DNA from: Oscillospiraceae bacterium
GTDB taxonomy: Bacteria; Bacillota_A; Clostridia; Oscillospirales; WRJC01
Length of the DNA stretch: 28,820 nucleotides
Reading direction: 5' to 3'
NCBI GenBank assembly: GCA_009782405.1
Contig: WRJC01000036.1
Span: 1-28,820, forward strand
The translations under genes and the position numbers were made by a program. The notes beneath the pieces were generated by a model. That model saw nothing but the letters and a program-made list of their open reading frames with translations. It was not told the origin of the DNA and did not search any database. Shown here piece by piece: positions 14,742-23,008 of this stretch (within the stretch, counting starts at the first letter, position 1; each line of letters begins with the position of its first letter).

Positions 14742-15278
14742 ATGGCGGAAAATACTATTTTGCTTGCGGGATTCGGCGGACAAGGTATTTTGTTCGCGGC
14801 AAAACAGCTCGCTTTGGCCGGGATGTACATAAACAAAAAAGTGACTTGGATGCCTTCATACGGGCCGGAAACGCGCGGTGGAGCATCGAACTGCACAGTC
14901 ATAATATCCGACGGGGAAATCGGAGCGCCGATAACTCCGAACCCGGAAACCCTTTTGGTCATGGATATGCCCTCGTACGCAAAATTCCACCTTTCCATTA
15001 AAAAAGGCGGGAATTTGATTTGCGACGCTTCGCTGATCAGCGAAAAAAGCGCAAGGGAAGATATAAAAAAATATTACATTCCCGCGACTTCTCTGGCACA
15101 CGAAAACAATATGCCAAAACTCGCCAATGTGATAATGATTGGAAAGCTGATAGCGGCCACAAAAATATTTACGCCGGACGAGCTTGTCATGTCGATGCAA
15201 AAAAGCATACCCGAATCAAAAAAAGATTTGCTTGAAATGAATATAAAAGCCCTTGACATAGGATTTCGTCACACATAG
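14742..15278 (+). CDS. korC: 2-oxoacid:ferredoxin oxidoreductase gamma subunit
   Basis: Gamma subunit, involved in CoA binding and the last acyl-transfer step. Seen: 178 residues, typical length. ILLAGFGGQGILFAAKQLA is the glycine-rich N-terminal signature. WMPSYGPETRGGASNCTVI is the second family signature. The C-terminal region NMPKLANVIMIGKLIAAT is also conserved. The start at 14742 follows GGGAGGGCAATGAT, with the Shine-Dalgarno inside the end of the beta gene. It closes the operon ATPase-delta-alpha-beta-gamma. The next gene lies 92 nt downstream with its own RBS. Confidence 0.95.
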   Translation: MAENTILLAGFGGQGILFAAKQLALAGMYINKKVTWMPSYGPETRGGASNCTVIISDGEIGAPITPNPETLLVMDMPSYAKFHLSIKKGGNLICDASLISEKSAREDIKKYYIPATSLAHENNMPKLANVIMIGKLIAATKIFTPDELVMSMQKSIPESKKDLLEMNIKALDIGFRHT

Positions 15279-15370
15279 AAAATATGCGGTTCGCGCCAAA
15301 CCTTACGGAACATTTTGGAATTTTTTTCGTCTAACGTAGCGAAATATTTATTTAAGGAGCGTGTTATCCA

Positions 15371-17593
15371 ATGAAATCAAAAATCAAAAAAATCATGCTT
15401 GGCATTTTGGCGCTGGCAACGACGATTATTGGGAGCGGGGCTATGGCGGCGGCCGATTCTGCCAAAACAGGTGCAATCGAAGGTTACGCCGCGATGTATG
15501 TCCAAAACCCGGAAATTTGCGTAAACGGCGAAAAACTCCCGTTAGACCCTGTGCCTTGCCTCAAAAACGGAGCCGCCTATATCCCCCTGCGCCCCGTGGC
15601 AGAAGCCTTGGGGGGGAGCATTGAATGGGATGCGGAAAAAAACTCCGCGACTGTCAAAATCCAAAACGGGAAATCTGTTGAGATTTCGGCAAATTCCGAT
15701 GTGTCCGAATTGATCGGGGGGCGTATGTATGTCAATGCTGGTTCTCTGGCGGAAATTTTCGGCAAAAAATATTTTTACGAACGCGGGCTGATCGTGATCG
15801 CAGACGAAAAACCGGATACGGATGAACTCATTTATAGCTTCACAAAAATGACCAACGTGAAAACAAAGGAAAATCTTTTGGATTTGTTCGGCTACGACGA
15901 AAATATGGGTTGGGACGATGTCGATGTGATTTGGGAAGACGCCGTCCCGATGGCTGAAGCGGAAACGGGGACATCAAAAATCTCATCGGAGCGCGCCGAA
16001 TCCGACAGCCCTGCGGATTATTCCGAAACGAACACACAGGTTTCAGGCGTAGACGAAGCGGACATAATAAAAACCGACGGGCAGTATATCTATTATGTGC
16101 GAAATTCGGCGATAGAAATAGTCAAGGCAAACGGCGACGGGAGTTTTGATCATATGTCAACTTTTAGCCTGCCATATGAAAATTACTTGAAATTCAAAGA
16201 AATTTTCGTCGATGGGAACCGCATAACCGCGATCGGCGGATATCACGGAAAAGACGGCTATTACACGCAGGCGCTCGTGATAAACGCCGAAAACAAAAAA
16301 GCCCCCATGCTCGAGCGGTCAGTCGAAGTAAAGGGCGATTACGCCACATCGCGCAAAATCGGGAACAGCGTATATTTCGTGGCCCACCAATATTTTTACT
16401 GGTGGCGATACGAAGACGATTCGGATATCATGCCCTTGTACCGCGACACTGCGGTATCGGACGAGCTTATTTTCTCCGGATACGAAAAGCTGTATTGCTT
16501 CCCCGAATTCGCCGGTAACGGAATAACCACCCTGGTCGGATTCAACATAGACAGGCCAAACGAAGAAGCTTTTATCGAATCCATTGCCGGATTCGCCGGC
16601 GAAAACATATATATGTCGCAAAACGCGCTGTACATCGCGGAGTTGCAATACAATAATGACAGAAATGATTTTTGGTACGATACGAAAATATATAAGTTCG
16701 CAGCCGACGACGGCAAGCTCGTGTTCGTAAAAAGCGGGAACGCTCCCGGCTCGGTTCTGAACCAGTTTTCAATGGACGAATACAAAGGGTATTTCCGCAT
16801 TGCGACCACCAAGCAGGATCACGGAAAAGGCTGGACAAAGTACAACAATTTGTATGTATTCGACAATAACCTGAAAATCGTCGGCCAAATCGAGGACATA
16901 GCCCCCGGGGAGCAGATCTACTCCGCGCGCTTCATGGGAAATCGCGCATACATGGTGACTTTCAAGCAGGTCGATCCCCTGTTTGCCATCGACTTGTCCG
17001 ATCCCGAAAACCCCGAAGTGTTGGGCGCGCTCAAGATTCCCGGATACAGCGACTACCTGCACCCATACGACGAAAACCATCTCATCGGCTTTGGCAAAGA
17101 CGCCGTTTTGGACGCATACGGGAACGCCTATTACACAAGCATGAAAATATCGCTGTTCGACGTGAGCGACATGACAAACCCGATCGAAATGTTCGTGGAG
17201 ACTATCGGCGACCGGGGCACCGAATCCGAGCTTCTGTCCAACCACAAAGCGCTGCTGTTTTCAAAAGAAAAAAATTTGTTGGCGTTCCCGGTGGTCGTGC
17301 ATGAATCAAAAGAGAGGGCGGTTTCCGGAAAAATGCCCGCACACGGCACATTCAAATTCGCCGGGGCATATGTGTACGACATAGATTTGGAAAAAGGATT
17401 TGATTTAAGAGGCAGGATAAGCCATCTTAGCGGCCAGGATATGTTGAAGTCTTCGGATTGGGGTTCGGACAAAAACGCCTACATACAAAGGCTGCTCACG
17501 ATAAACAATACGCTCTATGCCGCCTCAAACAGGAAATTGAGCTCGCACGACCTTAAAACGCTCGATACAACCGGAGAATTAAATTTCAAATGA
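15371..17593 (+). CDS. Secreted beta-propeller protein with copper-amine-oxidase-like N-domain
   Basis: Seen: 740 residues. Signal peptide MKSKIKKIMLGILALATTII through GSGAMAA, probably cleaved after AMA, so secreted or surface-associated. Residues about 45-145 (ICVNGEKLPLD, YIPLRPVAEALGG, INEWDAEK-like IEWDAEKNSATV, MYVNAGSLAEIFG) fit the copper-amine-oxidase N-terminal-like domain of Firmicute surface proteins, which does not mean an oxidase. From about 220 the segment TQVSGVDEADIIKTDGQYIY opens a large beta-propeller domain of the PF09826 kind. Both domains are known fused to signal peptides in Clostridia; the role is unknown. AAGGAG precedes the ATG. Three 10-bp repeats begin at its stop codon and lead into ispD. 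Confidence 0.88.
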   Translation: MKSKIKKIMLGILALATTIIGSGAMAAADSAKTGAIEGYAAMYVQNPEICVNGEKLPLDPVPCLKNGAAYIPLRPVAEALGGSIEWDAEKNSATVKIQNGKSVEISANSDVSELIGGRMYVNAGSLAEIFGKKYFYERGLIVIADEKPDTDELIYSFTKMTNVKTKENLLDLFGYDENMGWDDVDVIWEDAVPMAEAETGTSKISSERAESDSPADYSETNTQVSGVDEADIIKTDGQYIYYVRNSAIEIVKANGDGSFDHMSTFSLPYENYLKFKEIFVDGNRITAIGGYHGKDGYYTQALVINAENKKAPMLERSVEVKGDYATSRKIGNSVYFVAHQYFYWWRYEDDSDIMPLYRDTAVSDELIFSGYEKLYCFPEFAGNGITTLVGFNIDRPNEEAFIESIAGFAGENIYMSQNALYIAELQYNNDRNDFWYDTKIYKFAADDGKLVFVKSGNAPGSVLNQFSMDEYKGYFRIATTKQDHGKGWTKYNNLYVFDNNLKIVGQIEDIAPGEQIYSARFMGNRAYMVTFKQVDPLFAIDLSDPENPEVLGALKIPGYSDYLHPYDENHLIGFGKDAVLDAYGNAYYTSMKISLFDVSDMTNPIEMFVETIGDRGTESELLSNHKALLFSKEKNLLAFPVVVHESKERAVSGKMPAHGTFKFAGAYVYDIDLEKGFDLRGRISHLSGQDMLKSSDWGSDKNAYIQRLLTINNTLYAASNRKLSSHDLKTLDTTGELNFK

Positions 17594-17620
17594 TAAAAAA
17601 TGATAAAATGTGATAAAATG
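17591..17620 (+). repeat. Three tandem 10-bp repeats (TGATAAAAnn) between the propeller gene and ispD
   Basis: TGATAAAAAA, TGATAAAATG, TGATAAAATG in perfect 10-bp register, the first TGA being the stop codon of the propeller gene. They create several overlapping ATG/TGA/TAA codons just before ispD, which has no clear Shine-Dalgarno. Confidence 0.8.
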
Positions 17621-17625
17621 ACAAT

Positions 17626-18330
17626 ATGCAGGAAAATGTAAAGCAAAACCCGAAAACCTGCGCTGTCATCGCGGCAGCGGGGAAAAGCTCCCGGATGGGG
17701 CTTTCGACCGGCGCATCCAAGCAGTTTATAAAAATCGGCGACAAAACCGTCATCGAGAAAACGTTGACGGTTTTTGCCTCGTGCGCCTATATAGACGAGA
17801 TCGTAATCGCGGCAAGAACCGAGGACACGGAAAAAATACGCGAAATCGCCAAATCGGCGAATTTGGGAAAAATAAAAAGCATAATCGCGGGCGGCAAAAC
17901 CAGGCAGGAATCGGTTGAGCGCGCCATACGCGAGGTTAGCGCCGATATATCATATGTCGCCATCCACGACGGGGCGAGATGTTTTGTTTCGGAGGAAGAC
18001 ATAAAAAAGGTTGTGTCGAAAGCCTACGAAACGGGGGCGGCGGCTGCGGGGACAAAAATCACGGATACGGTAAAATTGGTCGAAGGCGACAGCATAAAAA
18101 GCACATTGGACAGGGAGCGTCTGTGGGCCGTCCAGACCCCGCAGGTTTTTTCTAAAGACATATATCTTTCAGCGATGCAAAACCAAAAAGGGGATTACAC
18201 CGATGACTGCGCCCTGCTTGAAAACGCGGGATTCAAAGTCAGCATCGTGGAATGTTCGAAATACAACATAAAGATAACGGACAGCCGGGATTTGGATTTT
18301 TTGAAAGGAGCAAAAAGTGGCAAATTATAG
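17626..18330 (+). CDS. ispD: 2-C-methyl-D-erythritol 4-phosphate cytidylyltransferase
   Basis: Third step of the MEP isoprenoid pathway: MEP + CTP gives CDP-methylerythritol and pyrophosphate. Seen: 234 residues, normal length. CAVIAAAGKSSRMG is the CTP-binding loop. GGKTRQESVERAI, AIHDGARCFV, TDTVKLV, VQTPQVF and DYTDDCALLE are family motifs. The ATG at 17626 is the only plausible start close to the conserved region, although no good Shine-Dalgarno precedes it (the upstream bases are the TGATAAAA repeats). Its end overlaps ispF by 14 bp, and the two form an ispD-ispF pair as in many bacteria. It may be read through from the propeller gene. Confidence 0.96.
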   Translation: MQENVKQNPKTCAVIAAAGKSSRMGLSTGASKQFIKIGDKTVIEKTLTVFASCAYIDEIVIAARTEDTEKIREIAKSANLGKIKSIIAGGKTRQESVERAIREVSADISYVAIHDGARCFVSEEDIKKVVSKAYETGAAAAGTKITDTVKLVEGDSIKSTLDRERLWAVQTPQVFSKDIYLSAMQNQKGDYTDDCALLENAGFKVSIVECSKYNIKITDSRDLDFLKGAKSGKL

Positions 18331-18802
18331 AATAGGGCATGGCTATGATGTACACCGGCTCGGAGAAGGCCGCAAATTGATTTTAGGAGGAGTCGAAATC
18401 CCAAACGGCGGCTTCGGGCTTTTGGGCCATTCCGACGCCGACGTTTTGACCCACGCGGTGATAGACGCATTGCTGGGCGCGGCGGGGCTCGGCGACATCG
18501 GCGAGCATTTCCCCGACAGCGACATGCAATACAAAGATATGAACTCCACAATCCTTCTCGAAAAGACGGCGGAGCTCATAAAAAACGATTATTCAATTTC
18601 GAACATCGACTGCACGGTGACGCTCGAAAAGCCAAAGCTTGCGGGCCATAAAGAAAAAATCAGGCAAAAGTTGGCAAAAACTTTGAAAATCGACATAATC
18701 GACATAAACATAAAAGCGAAAACGGAAGAAGGCCTCGGCTTCACGGGGAGAAAAGAAGGCATAGCGGCCCACGCCGTATGTCTGATTTTTGAAATATGTT
18801 AA
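18317..18802 (+). CDS. ispF: 2-C-methyl-D-erythritol 2,4-cyclodiphosphate synthase
   Basis: Fifth MEP-pathway step: cyclises CDP-ME 2-phosphate to MEcPP, releasing CMP. Seen: 161 residues, normal length. GHGYDVHRL supplies Asp and His of the zinc site. LGHSDADVLTHAVIDALLGA, GDIGEHFPDSD and KAKTEEGLGFTGRKEGIAAHAV are diagnostic. The start is GTG at 18317, with AAAGGAG 7 nt upstream, and overlaps the ispD end by 14 bp. IspD and IspF act two steps apart; the intermediate kinase IspE is not in the window. The gene converges on the small zinc-ribbon gene 21 bp downstream. Confidence 0.97.
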   Translation: MANYRIGHGYDVHRLGEGRKLILGGVEIPNGGFGLLGHSDADVLTHAVIDALLGAAGLGDIGEHFPDSDMQYKDMNSTILLEKTAELIKNDYSISNIDCTVTLEKPKLAGHKEKIRQKLAKTLKIDIIDINIKAKTEEGLGFTGRKEGIAAHAVCLIFEIC

Positions 18803-18823
18803 AACTTATCCGGCTGAAAAAGT

Positions 18824-19042
18824 TTAGTTTGCGTGGCGGCAATCCGCCCCGCAGATGTGGCGGTTCGGGCATTCCGGCGCTTTTGCGTTTTTTATGTAAG
18901 CCGGCGCGCCTTTGTATACGGTTTTCAGCGCAAACGAACCGCATTTCGGGCATGGGATGCGCTTGTTCGTTTTATCCGCGATTGAAGCCGATATATTGAA
19001 TTCGCCTTCGCATTTTTCGCAATGCAAATCATAAAATGGCAT
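18824..19042 (-). CDS. FmdB-type small zinc-ribbon protein
   Basis: Seen: 72 residues starting MPFYDLHCEKCEGEFN, with a zinc ribbon C8-x2-C11 ... C31-x2-C34 (CPKCGS) and a further Cys/His-rich tail CPNRHICGADCRH. The opening PxYDxxCxxC is that of FmdB-family regulatory or zinc-ribbon proteins. The ATG at 19042 is chosen because AAGGA lies 9 nt upstream; MND three codons earlier is too close to it. The gene begins 5 nt after the argH stop, so it is the third gene of the argG-argH operon. The second cysteine set in the tail could form a second metal site. The function in arginine synthesis, if any, is unknown. Confidence 0.85.
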   Translation of the reverse strand: MPFYDLHCEKCEGEFNISASIADKTNKRIPCPKCGSFALKTVYKGAPAYIKNAKAPECPNRHICGADCRHAN

Positions 19043-19047
19043 ATCAT

Positions 19048-20436
19048 TCATTCCTTTTTGGATTTGTTTTTCAAATATCCTTCCGCTTTTTTTATCGCTT
19101 CGGCAACCGCGCCCCATGCCGGCCCACCCGGCGCGTTTCTCGCGCCAACGCACGATTCCACGGAAATCGCCTCATATATCCCATCGTCAAAAATATCGGA
19201 TATTCGCTTGAATTCTTCGAGAGCCAATTCTTCGAGCCGCGCATTTTTTCCGATGGCATAAAGCACGAGCCTGCCTGTTGTTTCATGCGCTTCCCTGAAA
19301 GGCATGCCCTTTTTTGTCAGCCAATCTGCCGCATCGGTCGCATTCGTGTAACCGCCGAGTGCGCTTTCATGCATATTGCATGTGTTGAATTTTGCGCTTT
19401 GGAGCATTGCGGCAAATACCGGAAGGCAGGATTTCACCGTGTCCACTGCATCGAAAACGGCTTCTTTGTCTTCTTGCATATCCTTGTTATAAGCGAGCGG
19501 CAGGCTTTTCATCATGGATAAAAGCCCCATGAGCCCCCCGTAAACCCTCCCCGTTTTGCCGCGTATCAGCTCTGCCATGTCGGGGTTCTTTTTTTGGGGC
19601 ATTATCGACGAGCCTGTCGCATATGCATCCGAAATTTCCACGAAAGCGAATGCGTCCGCAGACCACAAAATCAATTCTTCGCAAAAGCGGCTCAGGTGCG
19701 CCATGACAATCGAAAGGCACGAAACGAGTTCTATGCAAAAATCCCTGTCCGAAACGGCGTCGATGCTGTTTTCCGTAATAGCCGAAAACCCGAGCCTATC
19801 TCCTACAAATTCCCTGTCGATCGGGTAAACCGTGGAAGCGAGCGCGCCCGAACCGAGCGGCATCACATCCGTCCTTTTGCGGCAATCCGAAAGCCTTTCC
19901 AAATCGCGCCTGAACATCTGGAAATATGCCAAGAGATGATGGGCGAGCGTTACGGGCTGCGCTTTTTGCATATGCGTGAACCCCGGCATGATGGAAGCGG
20001 TGTGCCGCTTTGCCAGTTCCAGCAAAATTTCCAGCAATTTCGCGAGCAGCAAATTTATCTCGTCTATTTCGTCTCTTACATACATTCGCATATCAAGGGC
20101 GACTTGGTCGTTTCTGCTCCTGCCGGTGTGAAGCCTGCGCCCCGCGTCCCCAATGCGCACGACAAGCTCCCCTTCCACAAACGAATGGATGTCCTCCGCA
20201 TTTGCATCGATAGCCAGCGCGCCGCCCTCTATGTCAGCCAAAATTTCTCCAAGCGTTTTCACGATCGATTCGGCGTCTTTTTTGTCTATTATGCCCTGCC
20301 GCCCGAGCATTTCGGCATGGGCCATGCTGCCTTTTATATCCTGCCTGTAAAGCCTTTGGTCAAAGGAGATCGAAGAATTGAATTGGTGCGCCAAAAAATC
20401 GGCGCCCTCCAAGAAGCGTCCCCCCCACAGTTTCAT
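19048..20436 (-). CDS. argH: Argininosuccinate lyase
   Basis: Last step of arginine synthesis: argininosuccinate gives arginine and fumarate. Seen: 462 residues, normal length. MKLWGGRF is the classic N-terminus. [30 protein letters not shown] and the fumarase/ASL signature [12 protein letters not shown] are complete, including the catalytic serine. The start at 20436 overlaps the argG stop as ATGA (4 bp); the longer upstream frame is inside argG. It lies between argG and the zinc-ribbon gene, all probably from the argG promoter. Confidence 0.97.
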   Translation of the reverse strand: MKLWGGRFLEGADFLAHQFNSSISFDQRLYRQDIKGSMAHAEMLGRQGIIDKKDAESIVKTLGEILADIEGGALAIDANAEDIHSFVEGELVVRIGDAGRRLHTGRSRNDQVALDMRMYVRDEIDEINLLLAKLLEILLELAKRHTASIMPGFTHMQKAQPVTLAHHLLAYFQMFRRDLERLSDCRKRTDVMPLGSGALASTVYPIDREFVGDRLGFSAITENSIDAVSDRDFCIELVSCLSIVMAHLSRFCEELILWSADAFAFVEISDAYATGSSIMPQKKNPDMAELIRGKTGRVYGGLMGLLSMMKSLPLAYNKDMQEDKEAVFDAVDTVKSCLPVFAAMLQSAKFNTCNMHESALGGYTNATDAADWLTKKGMPFREAHETTGRLVLYAIGKNARLEELALEEFKRISDIFDDGIYEAISVESCVGARNAPGGPAWGAVAEAIKKAEGYLKNKSKKE

Positions 20437-21656
20437 GACTGCCCCGTTTCCTTTTTCATCAAGGCCCTGACCGTCAAAGGGAGCCCCAAAAGCGTAATGA
20501 AGCCTTCCGCGTCTTTGTGGTCGTACAAATCGCCCGTGGTGAAACTCGCGAGGTTTTCGCTGTAAAGCGAATACAAAGATTTGCTCCCCGCGAAAATTAT
20601 GTTGCCTTTGTATAATTTCAGCTTGACCGACCCCGTGACCGTTTCCTGCGTTTTGTCCACAAAAGCCGACAAAGCTTCCCGAAGGGGAGTGAACCATTCG
20701 CCCCTGTAAATCATTTCCGCCAATTTTTGCCCGACTATGTCCTTGAAAGCCGTCGTCTGGCCGTCGAGGCAAAGGCGTTCAAGCTCCCTATGGGCAAAAT
20801 ACAGTATGGTTCCTCCGGGGGTTTCGTATACACCCCTTGATTTCATCCCCACAACCCTGTTTTCCACCATATCCGCGATGCCAATCCCGTTTTTGCCGCC
20901 GATTTCGTTCAAAGCGGCGATAAATTCCACGGGATCTGTGGTTTTTCCGTTTAATTTGACCGGGATTCCCGCTTCAAAATCTATTTCGACATATTCCGGG
21001 TCGTCGGGGGCGTCCTCCGGCGAAACGGATAATTGCAGCAAATGCTTGTAATTTGGTTCGGACGCGGGGTTTTCGAGTTCCAATCCTTCATGGCTCAAAT
21101 GCCACAAATTTTGATCGCGGCTGTAGCTCTGTTCTTTTTTGGCAGGCGGTTCGATTCCGCGTTTTTGCAAATATTCCATCGCCTCTTCGCGGGATTTTAT
21201 CTCCCATATGCGCCAGGGCGCGATTATTTTTATCTGCGGGGCAAAAGCTTTTATCGTCAGTTCGAAACGTATTTGGTCGTTGCCCTTCCCTGTCGCCCCG
21301 TGGCAGATCGAATCCGCCCCTTCGGCGAGCGCTAGATCCACGAGTTTTTTTGCTATCAGGGGGCGGGCGGCCGAAGTGCCGAGAAGATATTTGCTTTCAT
21401 ACACGGCGTTCGCCTTGAGCATCGGATAAATGTAATCCGAAACGAATTCGGCGGCGGCGTCGATCATAAAAACTTTGTTTGCCCCCATTTTTAAAGCTTT
21501 CTCCCTGATTTTTCCGTATTCGCCCTCTCCGCCGCATTGCCCCAAGTCCACGCAGCACGCGATGATCTCGCAGGATTCATAATTTTCCTTGAGCCAAGGT
21601 ATAATGACTGTGGTATCCAATCCCCCGGAATATGCCAACACTATTTTGTTGCCCAT
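20433..21656 (-). CDS. argG: Argininosuccinate synthase
   Basis: Condenses citrulline and aspartate with ATP to argininosuccinate. Seen: 407 residues, normal length. [19 protein letters not shown] holds the ATP pyrophosphatase P-loop. [44 protein letters not shown] and [14 protein letters not shown] are family motifs. The ATG at 21656 is used because [12 protein letters not shown] is the expected N-terminus and GGAGG lies 12 nt upstream. It is the first gene of argG-argH-zinc ribbon. The promoter overlaps ARG-box-like sequences, so arginine-dependent ArgR control is likely. Confidence 0.97.
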   Translation of the reverse strand: MGNKIVLAYSGGLDTTVIIPWLKENYESCEIIACCVDLGQCGGEGEYGKIREKALKMGANKVFMIDAAAEFVSDYIYPMLKANAVYESKYLLGTSAARPLIAKKLVDLALAEGADSICHGATGKGNDQIRFELTIKAFAPQIKIIAPWRIWEIKSREEAMEYLQKRGIEPPAKKEQSYSRDQNLWHLSHEGLELENPASEPNYKHLLQLSVSPEDAPDDPEYVEIDFEAGIPVKLNGKTTDPVEFIAALNEIGGKNGIGIADMVENRVVGMKSRGVYETPGGTILYFAHRELERLCLDGQTTAFKDIVGQKLAEMIYRGEWFTPLREALSAFVDKTQETVTGSVKLKLYKGNIIFAGSKSLYSLYSENLASFTTGDLYDHKDAEGFITLLGLPLTVRALMKKETGQS

Positions 21657-21702
21657 ATGTTTCTTTTGCCTCCAATTACATGAAATCATTAAAATACAGT
21701 TT

Positions 21703-21737
21703 TGAATTATTATACATTAAACTACATAAAAATGCAA
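21703..21737 (-). promoter_or_regulatory. argG promoter overlapped by two ARG-box-like operators
   Basis: Minus strand: -35 TTGCAT (21737-21732), 17-bp spacer, -10 TATAAT (21714-21709). TGCATTTTTATGTA (21736-21723) covers the -35 side. TGTATAATAATTCA (21716-21703) covers the -10 and differs by few bases from the ArgR consensus TGAATAATTATTCA. Two ARG boxes close together over a promoter are typical of arginine-repressed biosynthetic genes. Confidence 0.65.
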
Positions 21738-21758
21738 CAGTTTGGAATATATTTTTTT

Positions 21759-21787
21759 GTTATGCCGTGCATAAGCATAACTTATGC
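21759..21787. repeat. Nested palindromes TTATGC/GCATAA upstream of argG
   Basis: GTTATGC-CGT-GCATAA (21759-21774) and GCATAAG-CATAA-CTTATGC (21769-21787) share the GCATAA arm, so the two hairpins exclude each other. They lie 22-50 bp upstream of the argG -35. No T run follows on either strand in the right place, so a terminator is unlikely; an operator or attenuating structure is possible. Confidence 0.6.
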
Positions 21788-21807
21788 GTTGGCCGGTTTT
21801 CCTTTGT

Positions 21808-22962
21808 TCACTCCAAGTTTCCGTATTTGAAACTTTCTTCGTAAGCGGTGTCAAGCATCGCAGCGATGTTTTCGGGTTTCACGTTGCCCATGATGTTATG
21901 AACCTGATTGAACACATATCCGCCGTCCGGAGCAAGGGCAGACATAAGATAACGCACGTTTTCCACCACTTGTACCGTGGTTCCCGAACTCAACACGCCT
22001 TGCGTGTCGCAGCCGCCGCCCCAGAAGCATATTTTATCGCCGTACTTTTTTTTCAATGCGAACGGTTCCATGTTTTTGCAGCTTATCTGCACGGGATTTA
22101 AGATGTCCACCCCGCATTCGATCAATAAGGGGATAAACGGCTCTATGGCGCCGCAGGAATGCAAAAAAATTTTGTAGTCCGAGTTGGCCCTGACGAAATC
22201 AATATATTTTTTTATCCAAGGCGCAATCAAGTCCGCAAAAACAGCGGGATTGACGAACGGCGCGACTTGTGTTCCAAGGTCTGCGGCTATTCCGACGCCC
22301 TGAATATAATTGCCGCATTTGCTTATAATGTCAACAGTCGATTTGATGTTTTGTTCATGGCCTTCGGCGCACCTGCGCCTTATTTCATCGGGGTCAAGCA
22401 TCATCGTCACCAAATATTCCGGGTCATCTGAAAAATGAGCGGTTGCGCCGCCCCTGTAAATCGTGAAATAATCTGTTTCTTTGTATATGCGTTCCACATG
22501 CTTTGCCACTTCCGTGTTGAAATCCAAGGCGCTCGCCCATGTGTCGAATCCTATGCCGTCAAAAAAGAAGCCGCCCGCCGGGCTTTTCATGCGCCCTCCG
22601 TTTTTCCCCGCAAATATCCACGCCCCGTCTTCTTCGAGCTTCGGCGTTATCGCGCCCGAAATTTCAAATTCATAATGTTCGCGCGGTTTCCATGTACGGG
22701 TGTTTGGATAGCCCGGGTGAAAATACATGCAGTCGCAATGAAAATGTTCGAGCACATCTTCATGAACCCTAGCCGTGAACAGAAAATTTTCCGTCACTTC
22801 AATTTTTCTCTTTGGCATTCCCAGGTATTCCCGCAAATTTTGGTATGCGAACGCTGAAATCCCTGTAGCCGTGTGTACCCCGAGGTCAATGGGGGTACGG
22901 TCTATCGGTTTATGTTTTATGGCCCTTACGACCCGTTCGCGCCGCGACAATATTTCGTTCAC
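21808..22962 (-). CDS. UroD/methyltransferase-fold protein (uroporphyrinogen decarboxylase family)
   Basis: Seen: 384 residues, start GTG at 22962 with AAAGGAG 11 nt upstream. The N-terminal LSRRERVVRAIKHKPIDRTP is typical of the UroD-like superfamily. His268 and Cys270 in FLHSCG and Cys318 in GGGCDTQ match the zinc ligands of the cobamide-dependent methyltransferase branch (MtaA/MtbA type) rather than true HemE. Family knowledge: members transfer methyl groups or are of unknown role, and often sit in sugar or methoxy-compound operons. Inference: not a haem enzyme. It follows the zinc alcohol dehydrogenase gene by 46 nt on the same strand and is probably co-transcribed. The natural substrate is unknown. 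Confidence 0.87.
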   Translation of the reverse strand: MNEILSRRERVVRAIKHKPIDRTPIDLGVHTATGISAFAYQNLREYLGMPKRKIEVTENFLFTARVHEDVLEHFHCDCMYFHPGYPNTRTWKPREHYEFEISGAITPKLEEDGAWIFAGKNGGRMKSPAGGFFFDGIGFDTWASALDFNTEVAKHVERIYKETDYFTIYRGGATAHFSDDPEYLVTMMLDPDEIRRRCAEGHEQNIKSTVDIISKCGNYIQGVGIAADLGTQVAPFVNPAVFADLIAPWIKKYIDFVRANSDYKIFLHSCGAIEPFIPLLIECGVDILNPVQISCKNMEPFALKKKYGDKICFWGGGCDTQGVLSSGTTVQVVENVRYLMSALAPDGGYVFNQVHNIMGNVKPENIAAMLDTAYEESFKYGNLE

Positions 22963-23008
22963 AATCCGGTCAGCTCCTTTTCAAAAAAATTCAACCGATC
23001 CAAGGTAC

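Noticed and set aside
19594..20565. Open frame of 323 codons on the plus strand
   Set aside because: Antisense shadow of argH and argG without motifs.
21769..21787. GCATAAG/CTTATGC hairpin as terminator of the UroD-like operon
   Set aside because: It lies downstream of that operon but has no U run in the minus-strand transcript; an A run follows instead.
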